This document shows, one piece after another, positions 41,364 through 50,120 of a stretch of DNA of 50,120 nucleotides. A program made the translations under genes and the position numbers. The first letter of the stretch is position 1; each line of letters starts with the position of its first letter. Origin of the DNA: Ignavibacteria bacterium (GTDB lineage Bacteria > Bacteroidota > Ignavibacteria > Ignavibacteriales > Melioribacteraceae); the NCBI GenBank assembly GCA_016873835.1, contig VGVY01000007.1, positions 1 to 50,120 on the forward strand, given 5' to 3'. A model generated the notes under the pieces. It was not told the origin of the DNA. It ran no database searches and saw nothing but the letters and a program-made list of their open reading frames with translations.

Positions 41364-44333
41364 TTATTTCAACAACATCATCTTGCCGGTGAGTCTCTGT
41401 TTACCATGGTTTATTGAGTAAAAATAAATTCCGGAGGGTAATTCACTTCCGTTGAACTTTACTTCATGTGTGCCGACTGACTTCCTCTCATTTACTAATG
41501 TTGTGATTTCTTTACCAAGCATGTCATACACTTTTATTGTTACTAATCCCGTTTCTGGAATGCTATATTTTATTTTTGTCTCCGGATTAAATGGATTTGG
41601 GTAATTCCTTATCTCTATTTCTTTTGAAATTTCACTCGAAAGTAATTTGTTACTTCTAAATTCTTCTCCAAACGCCTCCAATTCTGCTCTTGAAAATACG
41701 GCTGCTACATGTTCTGAATCCATTCTTATTACTTTCTCGAACATCTCTTTTGCTTTCTCTTCATCTTTAAGATAATACTTATAAACCAATCCTTTGTAGT
41801 ATATCATTTCAATTACTGATGCGTCATTTGGATACTTACTGATAATTTGATCAGTCAGCTCTATTGCATGTGTAAATTTTTTTTGGTTTATGTATGATAG
41901 AACTAATGCTCGTAGTACATAATACCTCAGTGATTCTTTTTGTGAATCATTTATTATTTCATTTGCAAAATTTTCCAACATCTCGTACTCATCCAACATT
42001 CTATAAATTGATGCTATGTGTCCAATAGACGATTTTGCTTCATTACTTACTGGTTTGTTTCTTATTATACTTCTGAATCCTTCTATTACTTTTGTAAATG
42101 CCTCTTTGTAATTCTTAAGGTCTAAATCTATTTCTGTTTTTCTTCTCTTTCGAATTTCTTCCATTAGTATTGCATATTTCTTTAATTCTTTTTCATAATC
42201 AGGTGATGTATTTAATGTACCGGATAACTTACCCAATATCATTGAGAATGATCCGCCGCAGTAATTCCAATAATCCCACGTTACGTTCCCTTGAACTGAA
42301 GCACCCTCTGTTGAACTGCTGAAACTGCACTCCGTTGCACTTACCGAGCCACTCTCGAATCCAGCTAAGATATCTCGTGTGTTTTCACAGAAATTAACTG
42401 AATTTGTATAACCCGATGTACTATAATCAACTATTAGCGCATTATACTTATTTGTTAAACTACCAAGTCCCATTGTAAACAACGATGCATTGTTTACCCA
42501 AATACTATAGCTTTGACTGTAATCTGAATTGAAATTATTTACATATGCGCTTGGACCGGTGACATCTAGATAACAACTGCTGCTTCCGGCTGTTATATCG
42601 CTTAATGTTACTCCGCTTGAATTTGATAGTATTGTTATTTTGTTATTGACCGTACAGTTCGTTAGTGAAGCATAACTGTCATTATCAAATGTTACTGTTC
42701 CATTTATTGTTGTTGTACCTGGGCCTGATCCATTTACTGTTACACCAGATTTCATGTTCAAGCTTTCGATGTAAGTTCCTGGTACAAGATTTATACTCCA
42801 GCCTGAAGAAGATAAATTTATGAGTTGTTGTATAGTGTATGAAAGTGGATAAACCCCCATTACACTGCTCGGAGTGCTAACAATTGCTCGATGACCTATT
42901 ATATTAACGCCTGGTTCAATTGTAATGGTTCCTCCTGTTGAAACTATATAATGGCCATTTAGATTTATTGTTGCACCGTTTTTAATAGTTAATGTAATGC
43001 CAGCCGGAACATAAATATTGCCCGTTAAAGAATTGTAATACCATGTTTCGTTACCTGAAAGTGTTCCTGAACTTGTAGCGGGTACACGGAAATTTGCAAC
43101 ATCATTTGCTGTTTCATCAAGAACCCTTGCATTGTCTTCATACTGTTCAGTCCCCATTGCAACATTATTATATGTTTTATCAGGATTTGACCAGTATTGT
43201 ATACGCGTGCAGCCAGAACAATAAGTTGCATATGCCATTATAGTTCGCCAGTAACCCGAAGGATAAATAAAACCATGACCATATCTGAAAGGAGTTTCAT
43301 TTGGGTCAACACCTCTATCGTGCCTTGCTCCTTGCAAATGTCCGATTTCGTGTGCAAATGAGTAGTAACCAGTTGCGCAATCATAATGAACTACACAAAA
43401 TGCTGTTGTTTCTACAGCTTTTATAGCTGCTGCTAGTCCACAATAATCATCATTATTAATGATTAAGACACAAACATCAGCGGAATATTGATTACGTAAC
43501 GAATGAATATTATCCATATACCCATCTGAAGGATTCATGAATCTATCTCTGTCGGTATAAAAATCACCGGATTCAATATAATCTACCAGAACAGTATGAA
43601 CTAAATTTAAGTTTATCGATACATCACTATTTGAATATGATTGATTTGATTCTGCAACAGCTAATTGAATCAGTCCAGAAATATTCCCACTTGCATTTGC
43701 TGCAGATTGCGTATAAGCAACAAGCATAGTAATTGTTGTAGTGGTATTGACTTTGTACAACTTGTTAATATTACTATCTAATTCAAGTTTGTTCTCTCCG
43801 TTTGAATCTAAGGTGTCAGAGAATTCATTTTCAAAATTTTTAGGATGTTCCGGCGGTAATTTCGTTTCATCAAATTTAATCAAAACATGAATTCCTCCTC
43901 CTAGCGGTTCTATTTTAAATTTTTCATTTTGTATAGTAATTGAGCCGATGATATCCACTCCAGTAAAAACTAGTATAATATGATTTCCATTATTTTCACC
44001 TGTCCATATAGTAGTATTTTCGTTAGCCTTTTCTATGTTTTTGCTTTTAAACTTAATTACACCTTTATCGAAAATTTCAACGCCTATTTCATTTAGCGAT
44101 TTAATTTTGTTGATTTCCTCACTTTTAATCAATGTAACCCTATCACTTGAAGCGCGCTTCTTTATACTATTAAAAAGATTTGATTGTTTAGTATTAAACT
44201 GAATATTGACTTTGGATGTGTCAACAAGAAATATTTCTTGTGGAAAAAGATTTTGAACAATAATAAAGTTCAAACAAAGAACAAGTATTAAAGTTTTAAT
44301 TTTTACTTTCCCTTTTGTTTTTTTTAATAACAA
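41364..44333 (-). CDS. Secreted metzincin protease with beta-helix, TPR repeats and T9SS sorting domain
   Basis: 989 aa. After a signal peptide and propeptide (to about 195), a reprolysin-like (M12B) catalytic domain carries HEIGHLQGARHD: zinc ligands H328, H332, H338 and catalytic E329, with a Met-turn at MAYATYC. Residues about 430-700 look like a beta-helix (GVTVNGSGPGTTTINGTVTF), 715-880 like TPR helices (KGLVYKYYLKDEEKAKEMFE), and 910-989 form a type-A T9SS sorting domain (NYPNPFNPETKIKYSIPETG, ending GKMMLLK). It is therefore exported across the outer membrane and attached to the surface or released. The start is uncertain: the first possible codon is TTG at 44333, and no ATG is near. 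Two lipoprotein genes precede it. Confidence 0.85.
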   Translation of the reverse strand: MLLKKTKGKVKIKTLILVLCLNFIIVQNLFPQEIFLVDTSKVNIQFNTKQSNLFNSIKKRASSDRVTLIKSEEINKIKSLNEIGVEIFDKGVIKFKSKNIEKANENTTIWTGENNGNHIILVFTGVDIIGSITIQNEKFKIEPLGGGIHVLIKFDETKLPPEHPKNFENEFSDTLDSNGENKLELDSNINKLYKVNTTTTITMLVAYTQSAANASGNISGLIQLAVAESNQSYSNSDVSINLNLVHTVLVDYIESGDFYTDRDRFMNPSDGYMDNIHSLRNQYSADVCVLIINNDDYCGLAAAIKAVETTAFCVVHYDCATGYYSFAHEIGHLQGARHDRGVDPNETPFRYGHGFIYPSGYWRTIMAYATYCSGCTRIQYWSNPDKTYNNVAMGTEQYEDNARVLDETANDVANFRVPATSSGTLSGNETWYYNSLTGNIYVPAGITLTIKNGATINLNGHYIVSTGGTITIEPGVNIIGHRAIVSTPSSVMGVYPLSYTIQQLINLSSSGWSINLVPGTYIESLNMKSGVTVNGSGPGTTTINGTVTFDNDSYASLTNCTVNNKITILSNSSGVTLSDITAGSSSCYLDVTGPSAYVNNFNSDYSQSYSIWVNNASLFTMGLGSLTNKYNALIVDYSTSGYTNSVNFCENTRDILAGFESGSVSATECSFSSSTEGASVQGNVTWDYWNYCGGSFSMILGKLSGTLNTSPDYEKELKKYAILMEEIRKRRKTEIDLDLKNYKEAFTKVIEGFRSIIRNKPVSNEAKSSIGHIASIYRMLDEYEMLENFANEIINDSQKESLRYYVLRALVLSYINQKKFTHAIELTDQIISKYPNDASVIEMIYYKGLVYKYYLKDEEKAKEMFEKVIRMDSEHVAAVFSRAELEAFGEEFRSNKLLSSEISKEIEIRNYPNPFNPETKIKYSIPETGLVTIKVYDMLGKEITTLVNERKSVGTHEVKFNGSELPSGIYFYSINHGKQRLTGKMMLLK

Positions 44334-44352
44334 ATAACGATTAGTTTCTTAC

Positions 44353-45054
44353 TTATTTTATATTATAATCTACAAGGACAATTTTATATTTGAGATCATT
44401 TACTAAGTCACCTCTTATTTCAACTCCGATAAGACCTACCCCAGGTGAATAATAGAGATAATAATCCCAATTCTCAGCCACATCTTCCTCTGGTTTTTGT
44501 CTAAAATGATAGACAAGACACCTAAATTCACCAATTTCAGTATTGATTCTTTCATTTGTAGCTTTACAAGTGTATCTTAAAGTACTGCTAGGCTTAAATT
44601 CAAATCTTTGATTTATTAAATGATAATACATATATGGGACTTCCCATATCTCACCTTGACTAACTGGATATTTCAGATATAGGAATTTCTGGAAGATTGT
44701 ATCTTTTTCCGAAATTCCACCTAAGTAATATAATCCATTATTTAAATTACCATAAATCCATCTGGCTTTAGCATAAGTATTTTCACCAAATCTCCTTGTT
44801 TGTACTCCCCCCCTGTAATTCTTTCCTTCAATGTTAACTAATATTTCCTCATCAATGGTCATTACAAGGGAATCGGTTAAACCCGGAAGTATTTCACCTC
44901 TTGACGAATAAGTATAACTTATATATTTCCAGGAATTGCCTATTGAAATGGGGTATAATACAGGTTTATCAACTACTTCTACTGGATTTTCACATGAACA
45001 AATGAGAAGAATCAACAATATTAATCTATTCGGCATTTTTTTATTTTCAATCAT
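44353..45054 (-). CDS. Hypothetical lipoprotein, first neighbour of the T9SS protease
   Basis: 233 aa from the ATG at 45054, chosen because AAAAGGAG lies eight bases upstream and a lipoprotein signal (LILLILLICSC, Cys21) follows; the frame is open further upstream but with no signal. The mature part begins YPISIGNSWKYISYTY, then beta-rich sequence. That YP-hydrophobic-x-x-G-x-x-W-x-Y start recurs in the next lipoprotein gene (FFPLRAGQKWTYKMI), so both belong to the same family of small beta-barrel lipoproteins. Function unknown. It ends 19 bases before the protease gene. Confidence 0.68.
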   Translation of the reverse strand: MIENKKMPNRLILLILLICSCENPVEVVDKPVLYPISIGNSWKYISYTYSSRGEILPGLTDSLVMTIDEEILVNIEGKNYRGGVQTRRFGENTYAKARWIYGNLNNGLYYLGGISEKDTIFQKFLYLKYPVSQGEIWEVPYMYYHLINQRFEFKPSSTLRYTCKATNERINTEIGEFRCLVYHFRQKPEEDVAENWDYYLYYSPGVGLIGVEIRGDLVNDLKYKIVLVDYNIK

Positions 45055-45134
45055 GTGCGGATCTCCTTTTATAATTATAGAGATTCTAACATTATTTACT
45101 ATTACAACATTTGTATCCTGGTAATTTTTACTTA

Positions 45135-45173
45135 TTAACTCACCGTACGCAAAAGGTTGAATATAGTTTTCAT
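45135..45173 (-). other. 12-codon open frame with strong ribosome site, possible gene relic or leader
   Basis: AGGAGG (complement of 45182-45187) precedes an ATG at 45173 encoding MKTIFNLLRTVS and a stop. It looks like the beginning of a signal peptide that has lost its frame. It lies in the 184-base gap between the two lipoprotein genes, which otherwise shows nothing. It could be a decayed gene start, a short leader peptide, or chance. Confidence 0.3.
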
Positions 45174-45238
45174 GGCATATTCCTCCTATGTTAATGGTTA
45201 AAAAAAATGTACTTCCCACAAATAGAGTAATTGCCCCA

Positions 45239-45859
45239 TTATTGTGTGTTTTCTAATTCCCATGCAATTTTGCCGTAAACTTGAGATACTGAAACTATTT
45301 CGGTTCTTCCAAGTCCCCGTTTAAATGTCTCGCCCCAACCAGCCTCTGTTCTACCAGGTAGGTAAGGTGGATGAAAAGGATAGCCATTTAAATCCCAAGA
45401 AATTGCTGCAGTACTATTGCTATATACAAGAATTGCCTTGCGTGATTCGAATGTAGTAGGATTTACATACATCGGAGTACTCCATGTTGTATCAGGTGGT
45501 GAAAAGGAATAAAAAAGATGCTCTTCCTGTTCAGAATCAAAATGGGTGAAAACATGATTTCCAGCATTGCGCACAAGTACTGTGTCGGGAAGTGTATTAC
45601 CAGGGACAAAGTAATTTGTCATAAGGAAATATCTTTTATCTGCAATAGTTACTTCACCAACAACAGACACAGTAAATTGTTTCGGAAAAACGATTCTGCT
45701 CGTATCCATATCAGATCCAATCATTTTATAGGTCCACTTCTGCCCAGCTCTTAACGGGAAGAATTCATCTCCAACTAAACCATCACTAGGGTTATTAATG
45801 CAAGAAATTATTATGAGTAAAAATCCAAAGTACACTAAAACAATACTCTTTCTTATCAT
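45239..45859 (-). CDS. Hypothetical lipoprotein, second neighbour of the T9SS protease
   Basis: 206 aa. Lipobox Cys20 (FLLIIISCINNPSD), start fixed by GAGGAGGAG. The mature domain starts FFPLRAGQKWTYKMIGSD and continues as beta strands ending with VYGKIAWELENTQ. The initial block matches the neighbouring lipoprotein (YPISIGNSWKY), which suggests common ancestry. Outer-membrane or surface location is likely. No enzymatic motif is visible. About 180 bases of AT-rich DNA separate it from the sdhB terminator. Confidence 0.68.
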   Translation of the reverse strand: MIRKSIVLVYFGFLLIIISCINNPSDGLVGDEFFPLRAGQKWTYKMIGSDMDTSRIVFPKQFTVSVVGEVTIADKRYFLMTNYFVPGNTLPDTVLVRNAGNHVFTHFDSEQEEHLFYSFSPPDTTWSTPMYVNPTTFESRKAILVYSNSTAAISWDLNGYPFHPPYLPGRTEAGWGETFKRGLGRTEIVSVSQVYGKIAWELENTQ

Positions 45860-46021
45860 TTTCTCCTCCTCTCATAGTTTTTAGATAATTAGTCAAAATT
45901 TATCTGCACCAATATTTCCAAGTGGTATTAAAAAAAATTTTTTACATCGGTATCAAATAGCGTAATAATTCTAAATAATTTTTTTCAATAGTTCAAGTCA
46001 AAAAAAGAAGGAAATAAAAAC

Positions 46022-46052
46022 AAAAAAAATCCCGACTTTATTTGCCGGGATT
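46022..46052 (-). terminator. Intrinsic terminator downstream of sdhB
   Basis: AATCCCG at 46028-46034 pairs with CGGGATT at 46046-46052; on the minus strand it is followed by U8 (complement of 46022-46029). It ends the sdhCAB transcript about 57 bases after the sdhB stop. Stem and loop are identical to the terminator after the T9SS protease gene. Confidence 0.75.
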
Positions 46053-46059
46053 GTAAATA

Positions 46060-46108
46060 CGGCCAGACGGGCCGCCTCCAAAAATTAAGACGATGCTGCG
46101 CATCGTCT
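46060..46108. repeat. Two palindromes adjoining the sdhB stop codon
   Basis: AGACGATGC at 46088-46096 and GCATCGTCT at 46100-46108 form a nine-base-pair stem with a TGC loop. CGGCC/GGCCG at 46060-46074 forms a second hairpin. The first one begins directly after the sdhB stop (minus-strand TAG at 46109-46111), reading TAGAGACG, a start often seen in dispersed palindromic repeats of Bacteroidota and cyanobacteria. Their GC content is well above that of the neighbourhood. Confidence 0.55.
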
Positions 46109-46879
46109 CTACATTTCGACATTCTCAGATTTGATTTTCGACATAAAATAATCTCTATTCATTCGCGCAATATTTCTAATTGAAATCCCTTTTGGGCATT
46201 CGGCTTCGCAAGCATAAGTATTTGTGCAGCTTCCAAAACCAAGTTCGTCCATTCTCTTAACCATTGCTTCAACACGCAAATAGCGTTCGGGCTGCCCTTG
46301 TGGTAGCACAGCAAATTGTGATACTTTAGCACTTACGAATAACATTGCAGAGGCATTTTTACAAGCAGCTACACAAGCCCCGCAGCCTATACAAGCTGCA
46401 GCATCAGTTGCAGTTTCAATAGATTCTTTGGAAATCAATATTGCATTTGCATCGGGAACACCGCCCGTATCAACTGATACAAATCCGCCGGCTTGAATTA
46501 TTTTATCAAATGATGTTCTATCAACAATTAAATCTTTTATAACCGGAAAAGCTTTTGCACGCCAAGGTTCAATCCAAATAATATCGCCATCTTTAAAATG
46601 CCTCATATGAAGCTGACAAGTAGTAATTTTATCAAGAGGGCCATGAGGTCTTCCATTAATAACTAAACTACAAGCACCGCATATTCCTTCACGGCAATCG
46701 TGCTCAAAAGCCACTGGTTCAACTCCCTTTAATTCTAATTCTTCATTTAGGATGTCCAGCATTTCTAAAAATGAACTATCGAGAGAAATATTTTTTACGT
46801 TGAAGGTCTCAAATCCTCCAACAGCATTAGCGTTTTTTTGACGCCAAATTTTCAGAGTTAAATTCATATTTCCGCTCAT
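46109..46879 (-). CDS. sdhB: Succinate dehydrogenase/fumarate reductase iron-sulfur subunit
   Basis: 256 aa. The [2Fe-2S] site is [16 protein letters not shown] (about residues 61-76). The [4Fe-4S] and [3Fe-4S] sites are [15 protein letters not shown] and [16 protein letters not shown], so the full electron relay from FAD to the quinone is present. The type-B complex has a single membrane subunit, matching the one sdhC gene. sdhA overlaps its start by four bases. The final codon and stop abut a palindromic repeat, so the last residues may have been altered by it; the usual C-terminal helix is otherwise intact. Confidence 0.95.
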   Translation of the reverse strand: MSGNMNLTLKIWRQKNANAVGGFETFNVKNISLDSSFLEMLDILNEELELKGVEPVAFEHDCREGICGACSLVINGRPHGPLDKITTCQLHMRHFKDGDIIWIEPWRAKAFPVIKDLIVDRTSFDKIIQAGGFVSVDTGGVPDANAILISKESIETATDAAACIGCGACVAACKNASAMLFVSAKVSQFAVLPQGQPERYLRVEAMVKRMDELGFGSCTNTYACEAECPKGISIRNIARMNRDYFMSKIKSENVEM

Positions 46880-48789
46880 TTGTAACTCCTTACTGTTGGT
46901 TTCAAAAATTCAAAGTTGAGTGACTCTTTAATCAACTTCCAATCCCCAGCTTTTTTGTATTCCCAGGCTGAAACGTATGCATATTTTTTATCATTCCTTT
47001 TAGCTTCACCATCTTCATATTGATATTCTTCACGGAAGTGACCTCCGCAAGATTCGTTTCGATCTAATCCATCAACAGCCATTAATTCACCGAGTTCAAG
47101 AAAATCAGCAACTCTTCCAGCTTTTTCTAATGATATGTTTAAATCCTCACCTGAACCGGGTACGTTTACATTCTGCCAAAACTCTTCCCTTAAATCTCGT
47201 ATCTCTTTAATTGCATCCTTAAGACCTTTTTCATTTCTAGCCATTCCAACTTTATTCCACATAATTCTGCCCAGTTGACGATGAATATCATCTGTAGTTC
47301 TTTTTCCTTTGATTGATAATAATTTCTTTGTCAGGTCATTTATATTATCAACTTCTTTTTTGAATTCTGGATTATCGTTTTTAACAGTTCCGAATTTTGT
47401 TCCAGCAAGATAGTCTCCAATCGTATAAGGAATAACAAAATAACCATCCGCTAATCCTTGCATGAGTGCACTTGCCCCTAATCTGTTGGCGCCGTGATCA
47501 GAAAAATTTGCTTCTCCTAAAACAAATAAACCCGGAATCGAACTCATCAAATTGTAATCGACCCAGATACCACCCATTGTATAATGAGGTGCGGGATAAA
47601 TTCTCATTGGAACTTCCCAAGGATTTTCTGCCGTTATTAATTCATACATTTCAAATAGATTACCATAACGTTCGTCAATTACTTTTTTGCCAAGTCGTTT
47701 TATTGAATCTGCGAAATCAAGATAAACAGCTTGTCCAGTATCTCCAACTCCTTTTCCTTCATCACAAGCTTCTTTGGCTGCTCTTGAAGAAATATCCCGT
47801 GGTGCCAAATTTCCATAAGTCGGATATTTTCTCTCAAGTATATAATCTCTCTCTCGTTCGGGAATATCTTTCGGTTTTCTCTTATCCCCTGGTTTTAACG
47901 GAACCCAAACTCTTCCATCATTTCGTAAGCTTTCGCTCATTAAAGTTAATTTTGATTGTTGATCACCATGCAAAGGTAAACAAGTTGGGTGAATTTGAGT
48001 AAAACATGGATTTGCAAACACAGCACCTTTTTTGTGAGCACGCCATGCTGCTGTGGCATTGCAGTACATTGCATTTGTCGAAAGATAAAATACTCGTGAA
48101 TAACCGCCCGTGGCTAAACAAACTGCATGAGCAGAATAATTTTCTATTTCTCCAGTTACTAGATTTCTTGCTACTACTCCTCTCGCAGTTCCATCAACAA
48201 CTACAACTTCAAGCATTTCACGGCGAGTAAACATTTTAATTTTTCCAAGCCCAACTTGCCGAGAAAGAGCACTATATGCACCAAGTAATAATTGTTGCCC
48301 GGTAATACTTCTTGAATAGAATGTTCTAGAAACAAGAGCACCGCCAAAGGATCTATTATCAAGATGGCCGCCGTATTCTCTTGCAAATGGAACACCTTGC
48401 GCAACGCATTGGTCAATGATATTATTACTTACCTCAGCCAGTCTGTAAACATTTGCTTCGCGAGAGCGATAATCTCCGCCTTTTAATGTATCATAAAATA
48501 ATCTGTATATACTGTCTCCATCATTTGGATAATTCTTTGCAGCATTTACTCCTCCTTGAGCAGCAATGCTATGCGCTCGTCTCGGAGAATCATGATAAGT
48601 AAGAACTGTTACATTATATCCAAGTTCTGCAAGGGATGCAGCAGCAGATGCACCAGCTAAACCAGTTCCAACAACAATTATATCATATTTTCTTTTATTA
48701 GCTGGATTAACCAACTTCATGTTGAATTTGTGATTTGTCCATTTCTCCTGAATTTGTCCAGGAGGTATTTTTGAATCTAATTTTATCAT
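46876..48789 (-). CDS. sdhA: Succinate dehydrogenase/fumarate reductase flavoprotein subunit
   Basis: 637 aa. FAD-binding [17 protein letters not shown] lies at about residues 41-57. The flavin-linking histidine motif is [20 protein letters not shown]. Substrate-site sequences are [18 protein letters not shown] and the C-terminal [11 protein letters not shown]. The [18 protein letters not shown] block is typical of type-B enzymes. It oxidises succinate to fumarate in the TCA cycle, or the reverse. It overlaps sdhC and sdhB by four bases each, making a tightly coupled operon. Confidence 0.96.
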   Translation of the reverse strand: MIKLDSKIPPGQIQEKWTNHKFNMKLVNPANKRKYDIIVVGTGLAGASAAASLAELGYNVTVLTYHDSPRRAHSIAAQGGVNAAKNYPNDGDSIYRLFYDTLKGGDYRSREANVYRLAEVSNNIIDQCVAQGVPFAREYGGHLDNRSFGGALVSRTFYSRSITGQQLLLGAYSALSRQVGLGKIKMFTRREMLEVVVVDGTARGVVARNLVTGEIENYSAHAVCLATGGYSRVFYLSTNAMYCNATAAWRAHKKGAVFANPCFTQIHPTCLPLHGDQQSKLTLMSESLRNDGRVWVPLKPGDKRKPKDIPERERDYILERKYPTYGNLAPRDISSRAAKEACDEGKGVGDTGQAVYLDFADSIKRLGKKVIDERYGNLFEMYELITAENPWEVPMRIYPAPHYTMGGIWVDYNLMSSIPGLFVLGEANFSDHGANRLGASALMQGLADGYFVIPYTIGDYLAGTKFGTVKNDNPEFKKEVDNINDLTKKLLSIKGKRTTDDIHRQLGRIMWNKVGMARNEKGLKDAIKEIRDLREEFWQNVNVPGSGEDLNISLEKAGRVADFLELGELMAVDGLDRNESCGGHFREEYQYEDGEAKRNDKKYAYVSAWEYKKAGDWKLIKESLNFEFLKPTVRSYK

Positions 48790-49457
48790 ACGTTACCTCC
48801 GTAGAAAAAGAAAAAGTAAATCGGAATTGAAGCAAATCCAATTATCATTATTACTGTGTAAATCAATCCTAATTTTTTAATCAGTGGAAAAAACTTTTTG
48901 TTATTCCAACCAAAAGTCTGGAATGCACTTTGAAAACCATGATATAAATGATATCCTAATAAAATTAATGCAACAAGGTAAAGCCCAGTATAAATTGGAC
49001 TTGAAAAAGCTTCCACCAGAATATCAAAGTATTCATGAGTAACAGCTTTAGGATGACCAAAATTAAAAGCTACCCATAAAGTTCTTAAATGAATTACCAA
49101 AAAAATAAAAATGATACTTCCACTTACAAACATCGTTCTAGAAAAAATATCTGAATTTTTTGATGACCCATTAATTTTGTAATTAACTGGTCGTGCTTTT
49201 TTGTTTTCTATCCACAATCGGATTGCATTTGTAATATGAAATACAAAAATTAGTGCGAGTATTACCTCAATTACTCTAACGAGCGGTTTAATTGTTTCTA
49301 GGTTTTTAACTACATTGTTAAATAGCTCTGGCCCCCCAAACAAAGTCAAGTTATTAACTAAATGAATAATTAGAAATAATAACAAACAGACTCCGGTAAT
49401 AGCCATTACAAATTTTTTGCCGATCGAGGAGTTTAATGCTCTAAAGAACCAGCCCAT
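48786..49457 (-). CDS. sdhC: Succinate dehydrogenase cytochrome b subunit (type B, single anchor)
   Basis: 223 aa with five membrane helices (near residues 14-35, 52-74, 105-128, 150-172, 195-218). Histidines that can bind the two haems are seen in [37 protein letters not shown] and [12 protein letters not shown]. This layout matches the B. subtilis and Wolinella type-B anchors and explains the absence of an sdhD gene. The ATG has AGGAGAAAATT upstream. It is the first gene of sdhCAB; the 217 bases between it and the cobalamin riboswitch must hold its promoter, which I could not place. Confidence 0.92.
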   Translation of the reverse strand: MGWFFRALNSSIGKKFVMAITGVCLLLFLIIHLVNNLTLFGGPELFNNVVKNLETIKPLVRVIEVILALIFVFHITNAIRLWIENKKARPVNYKINGSSKNSDIFSRTMFVSGSIIFIFLVIHLRTLWVAFNFGHPKAVTHEYFDILVEAFSSPIYTGLYLVALILLGYHLYHGFQSAFQTFGWNNKKFFPLIKKLGLIYTVIMIIGFASIPIYFFFFYGGNV

Positions 49458-49624
49458 TAATTTTCTCCTATTAATAATATTTCATTGAATTGAATTTTGT
49501 TATTTAAAGTGGTGATTTTTGTAAGGTATTTAATAGAATGCACTATTTTATCAGAATTTTATTAACTCACATATTAAGATAAGTCATTCGAGTATTTTTA
49601 TCAAAAAAAGAATCTCTTAATAAC

Positions 49625-49655
49625 TTTGTACACTTTTCTAATTTCCTTATATTAG
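49625..49655 (+). promoter_or_regulatory. Bacteroidota-type promoter of the cobalamin riboswitch
   Basis: TTTG at 49625-49628 and TATATTAG at 49648-49655 are 19 bases apart, the same spacing as at rlmN; the -7 element has one mismatch to TAnnTTTG. The riboswitch begins about 18 bases later, which fits. Confidence 0.5.
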
Positions 49656-49672
49656 TAGCGAGTTCTTTAAGT

Positions 49673-49845
49673 ATTTACGGTGTCCAATTGGACTTAAAAG
49701 GGAAACCGGTGTAAAACCGGTGCTGTCCCGCAACTGTGAATCCAACTTACAAAATGTCGAAGCTTCAGCGAAAATGTCACTGGTCTGTTTATCGGATTGG
49801 GAAGGCTGCTGCAAGCTGGATGAGCCAGGAGACCTACCGTAGACA
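49673..49845 (+). ncRNA. Cobalamin riboswitch
   Basis: The core is clear. ACGGT at 49677-49681 pairs with ACCGT at 49836-49840 to close the aptamer. AAAGGGAAACCGGTG and GGTGCTGTCCCGCAACTGTG form the conserved J and P regions, and TGAGCCAGGAGACCTACCG is the 3' signature with the B12-box-like GCCAGGAGACC. It controls the receptor gene that follows, reducing its expression when corrinoid is plentiful. The variable central arm (about 49741-49800) is moderate in length. Confidence 0.93.
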
Positions 49846-49883
49846 ATCAATTATTAATCAACCTTCGAGGGTAAAGGATTTGG

Positions 49884-49923
49884 TTAACGAAATAAATAAT
49901 ATTTTCATTTCGTTAAAATTTTT
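49884..49923 (+). terminator. Terminator-like hairpin between riboswitch and receptor start
   Basis: TTAACGAAAT at 49884-49893 pairs with ATTTCGTTAA at 49907-49916, followed by AATTTTT. It is the probable expression platform, implying transcriptional control. The stem is AT-rich, so it may instead be a structured leader only. Confidence 0.45.
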
Positions 49924-49968
49924 CTCCCGCGAAGTTACATCTAACTGAAAAAAATAGGAGTAACTTCA

Positions 49969-50120
49969 ATGAAAATTTTTAAACTTTCTGTTATTTTTTT
50001 TCTAGTTCCAATAATTTTATCTGCTCAAACAGATACATTGGAAACAACTCTTAAAGATGTTGTTATCATAGCAACAAAAACTGAAACACCTTATTATGCA
50101 ATTGCAAGCTCAATTTCTGT
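49969..50120 (+). CDS. TonB-dependent receptor, BtuB-like, cut off by the window edge
   Basis: Only the first 50 codons lie in the window. Signal peptide MKIFKLSVIFFLVPIILSAQ, then TDTLETTLKDVVIIATKTETPYYAIASSISV, which is the TonB-box region and the beginning of a plug domain (DVVIIATKTETP). ATAGGAG is eight bases before the ATG at 49969. The cobalamin riboswitch upstream makes a corrinoid the most likely substrate, so BtuB is a reasonable expectation, but the barrel is not visible. Confidence 0.82.
   Translation, partial: MKIFKLSVIFFLVPIILSAQTDTLETTLKDVVIIATKTETPYYAIASSIS

Noticed and set aside
45055-45219. N-terminal extension of the lipoprotein next to the protease
   Set aside because: The extension has no signal features, and AAAAGGAG clearly marks the ATG at 45054.

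Overview
The window looks like chromosomal DNA from an Ignavibacteria-type member of the Bacteroidota/Chlorobiota group. Four things point there. The base composition is AT-rich. A secreted protease at 41.4-44.3 kb ends in a type IX secretion (T9SS) sorting domain of the 'NYPNPFNPETKI' kind. Several families are typical of the group (DUF4249 beside a TonB-dependent receptor, DUF4837, DUF2723, three-subunit succinate dehydrogenase). Three sites carry Bacteroidota-style -7 elements (TAnnTTTG). Unlike many Bacteroidota, numerous genes here have clear AGGAG-type Shine-Dalgarno sequences, and TTG/GTG starts are common. Assignment below class level is inference.

Layout. 0-2.3 kb is an accessory patch on the minus strand: a lipoprotein gene whose signal-peptide region is out of frame across a TGAG tetranucleotide repeat, a small beta-barrel-like protein, and the decayed C-terminal end of a second copy of the lipoprotein. 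Degenerate dispersed repeats follow at about 2.07-2.26 kb. 2.3-9.5 kb (plus strand) holds rlmN, two tandem CsgG/FlgO-like secreted paralogues, a TonB receptor with a DUF4249 lipoprotein, and a tight cluster of lipoprotein, SMR exporter and TrmH-family methylase. 9.5-16 kb (minus) holds an AlbA_2 regulator, a long TPR lipoprotein, PII and secA. 16-20.8 kb (plus) holds glnE and a DUF2723 membrane protein. 20.8-31 kb (minus) is housekeeping: DUF4837, a DGK1-like lipid kinase, ftsH, hpt, tilS, greA, an AddB-like nuclease and a CYTH protein. 31-35.4 kb (plus) holds a beta-barrel protein, DUF2461, an M14 peptidase, an ECF sigma factor, UspA and S21. 35.4-49.5 kb (minus) holds a LOG protein, secG, a CAU tRNA, an M48 protease, a FecCD/BtuC permease, obgE, an acidic protein, the T9SS protease with two lipoproteins, and sdhCAB. 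The right edge (plus) has a cobalamin riboswitch with a terminator-like hairpin ahead of a truncated BtuB-like receptor.

How the genes work together. PII (glnB) lies 11 bases after secA, and glnE is divergent from that pair, so two parts of the glutamine synthetase control circuit flank the protein-export ATPase. tilS-hpt-ftsH follows an order conserved in many bacteria. The receptor at the right edge and the lone BtuC-like permease at 38 kb probably both serve corrinoid uptake. secA, secG, the T9SS cargo protease and a possible PorW/SprE-like lipoprotein reflect a cell that exports many proteins.

I found no CRISPR array, transposase, prophage, integrase or multi-gene defence island. The most unusual signals are the tetranucleotide-repeat frameshift at 1.93 kb with its nearby paralogue relic, the domain combination of the T9SS protease, the secA-glnB/glnE arrangement, and the dispersed palindromes beside sdhB.
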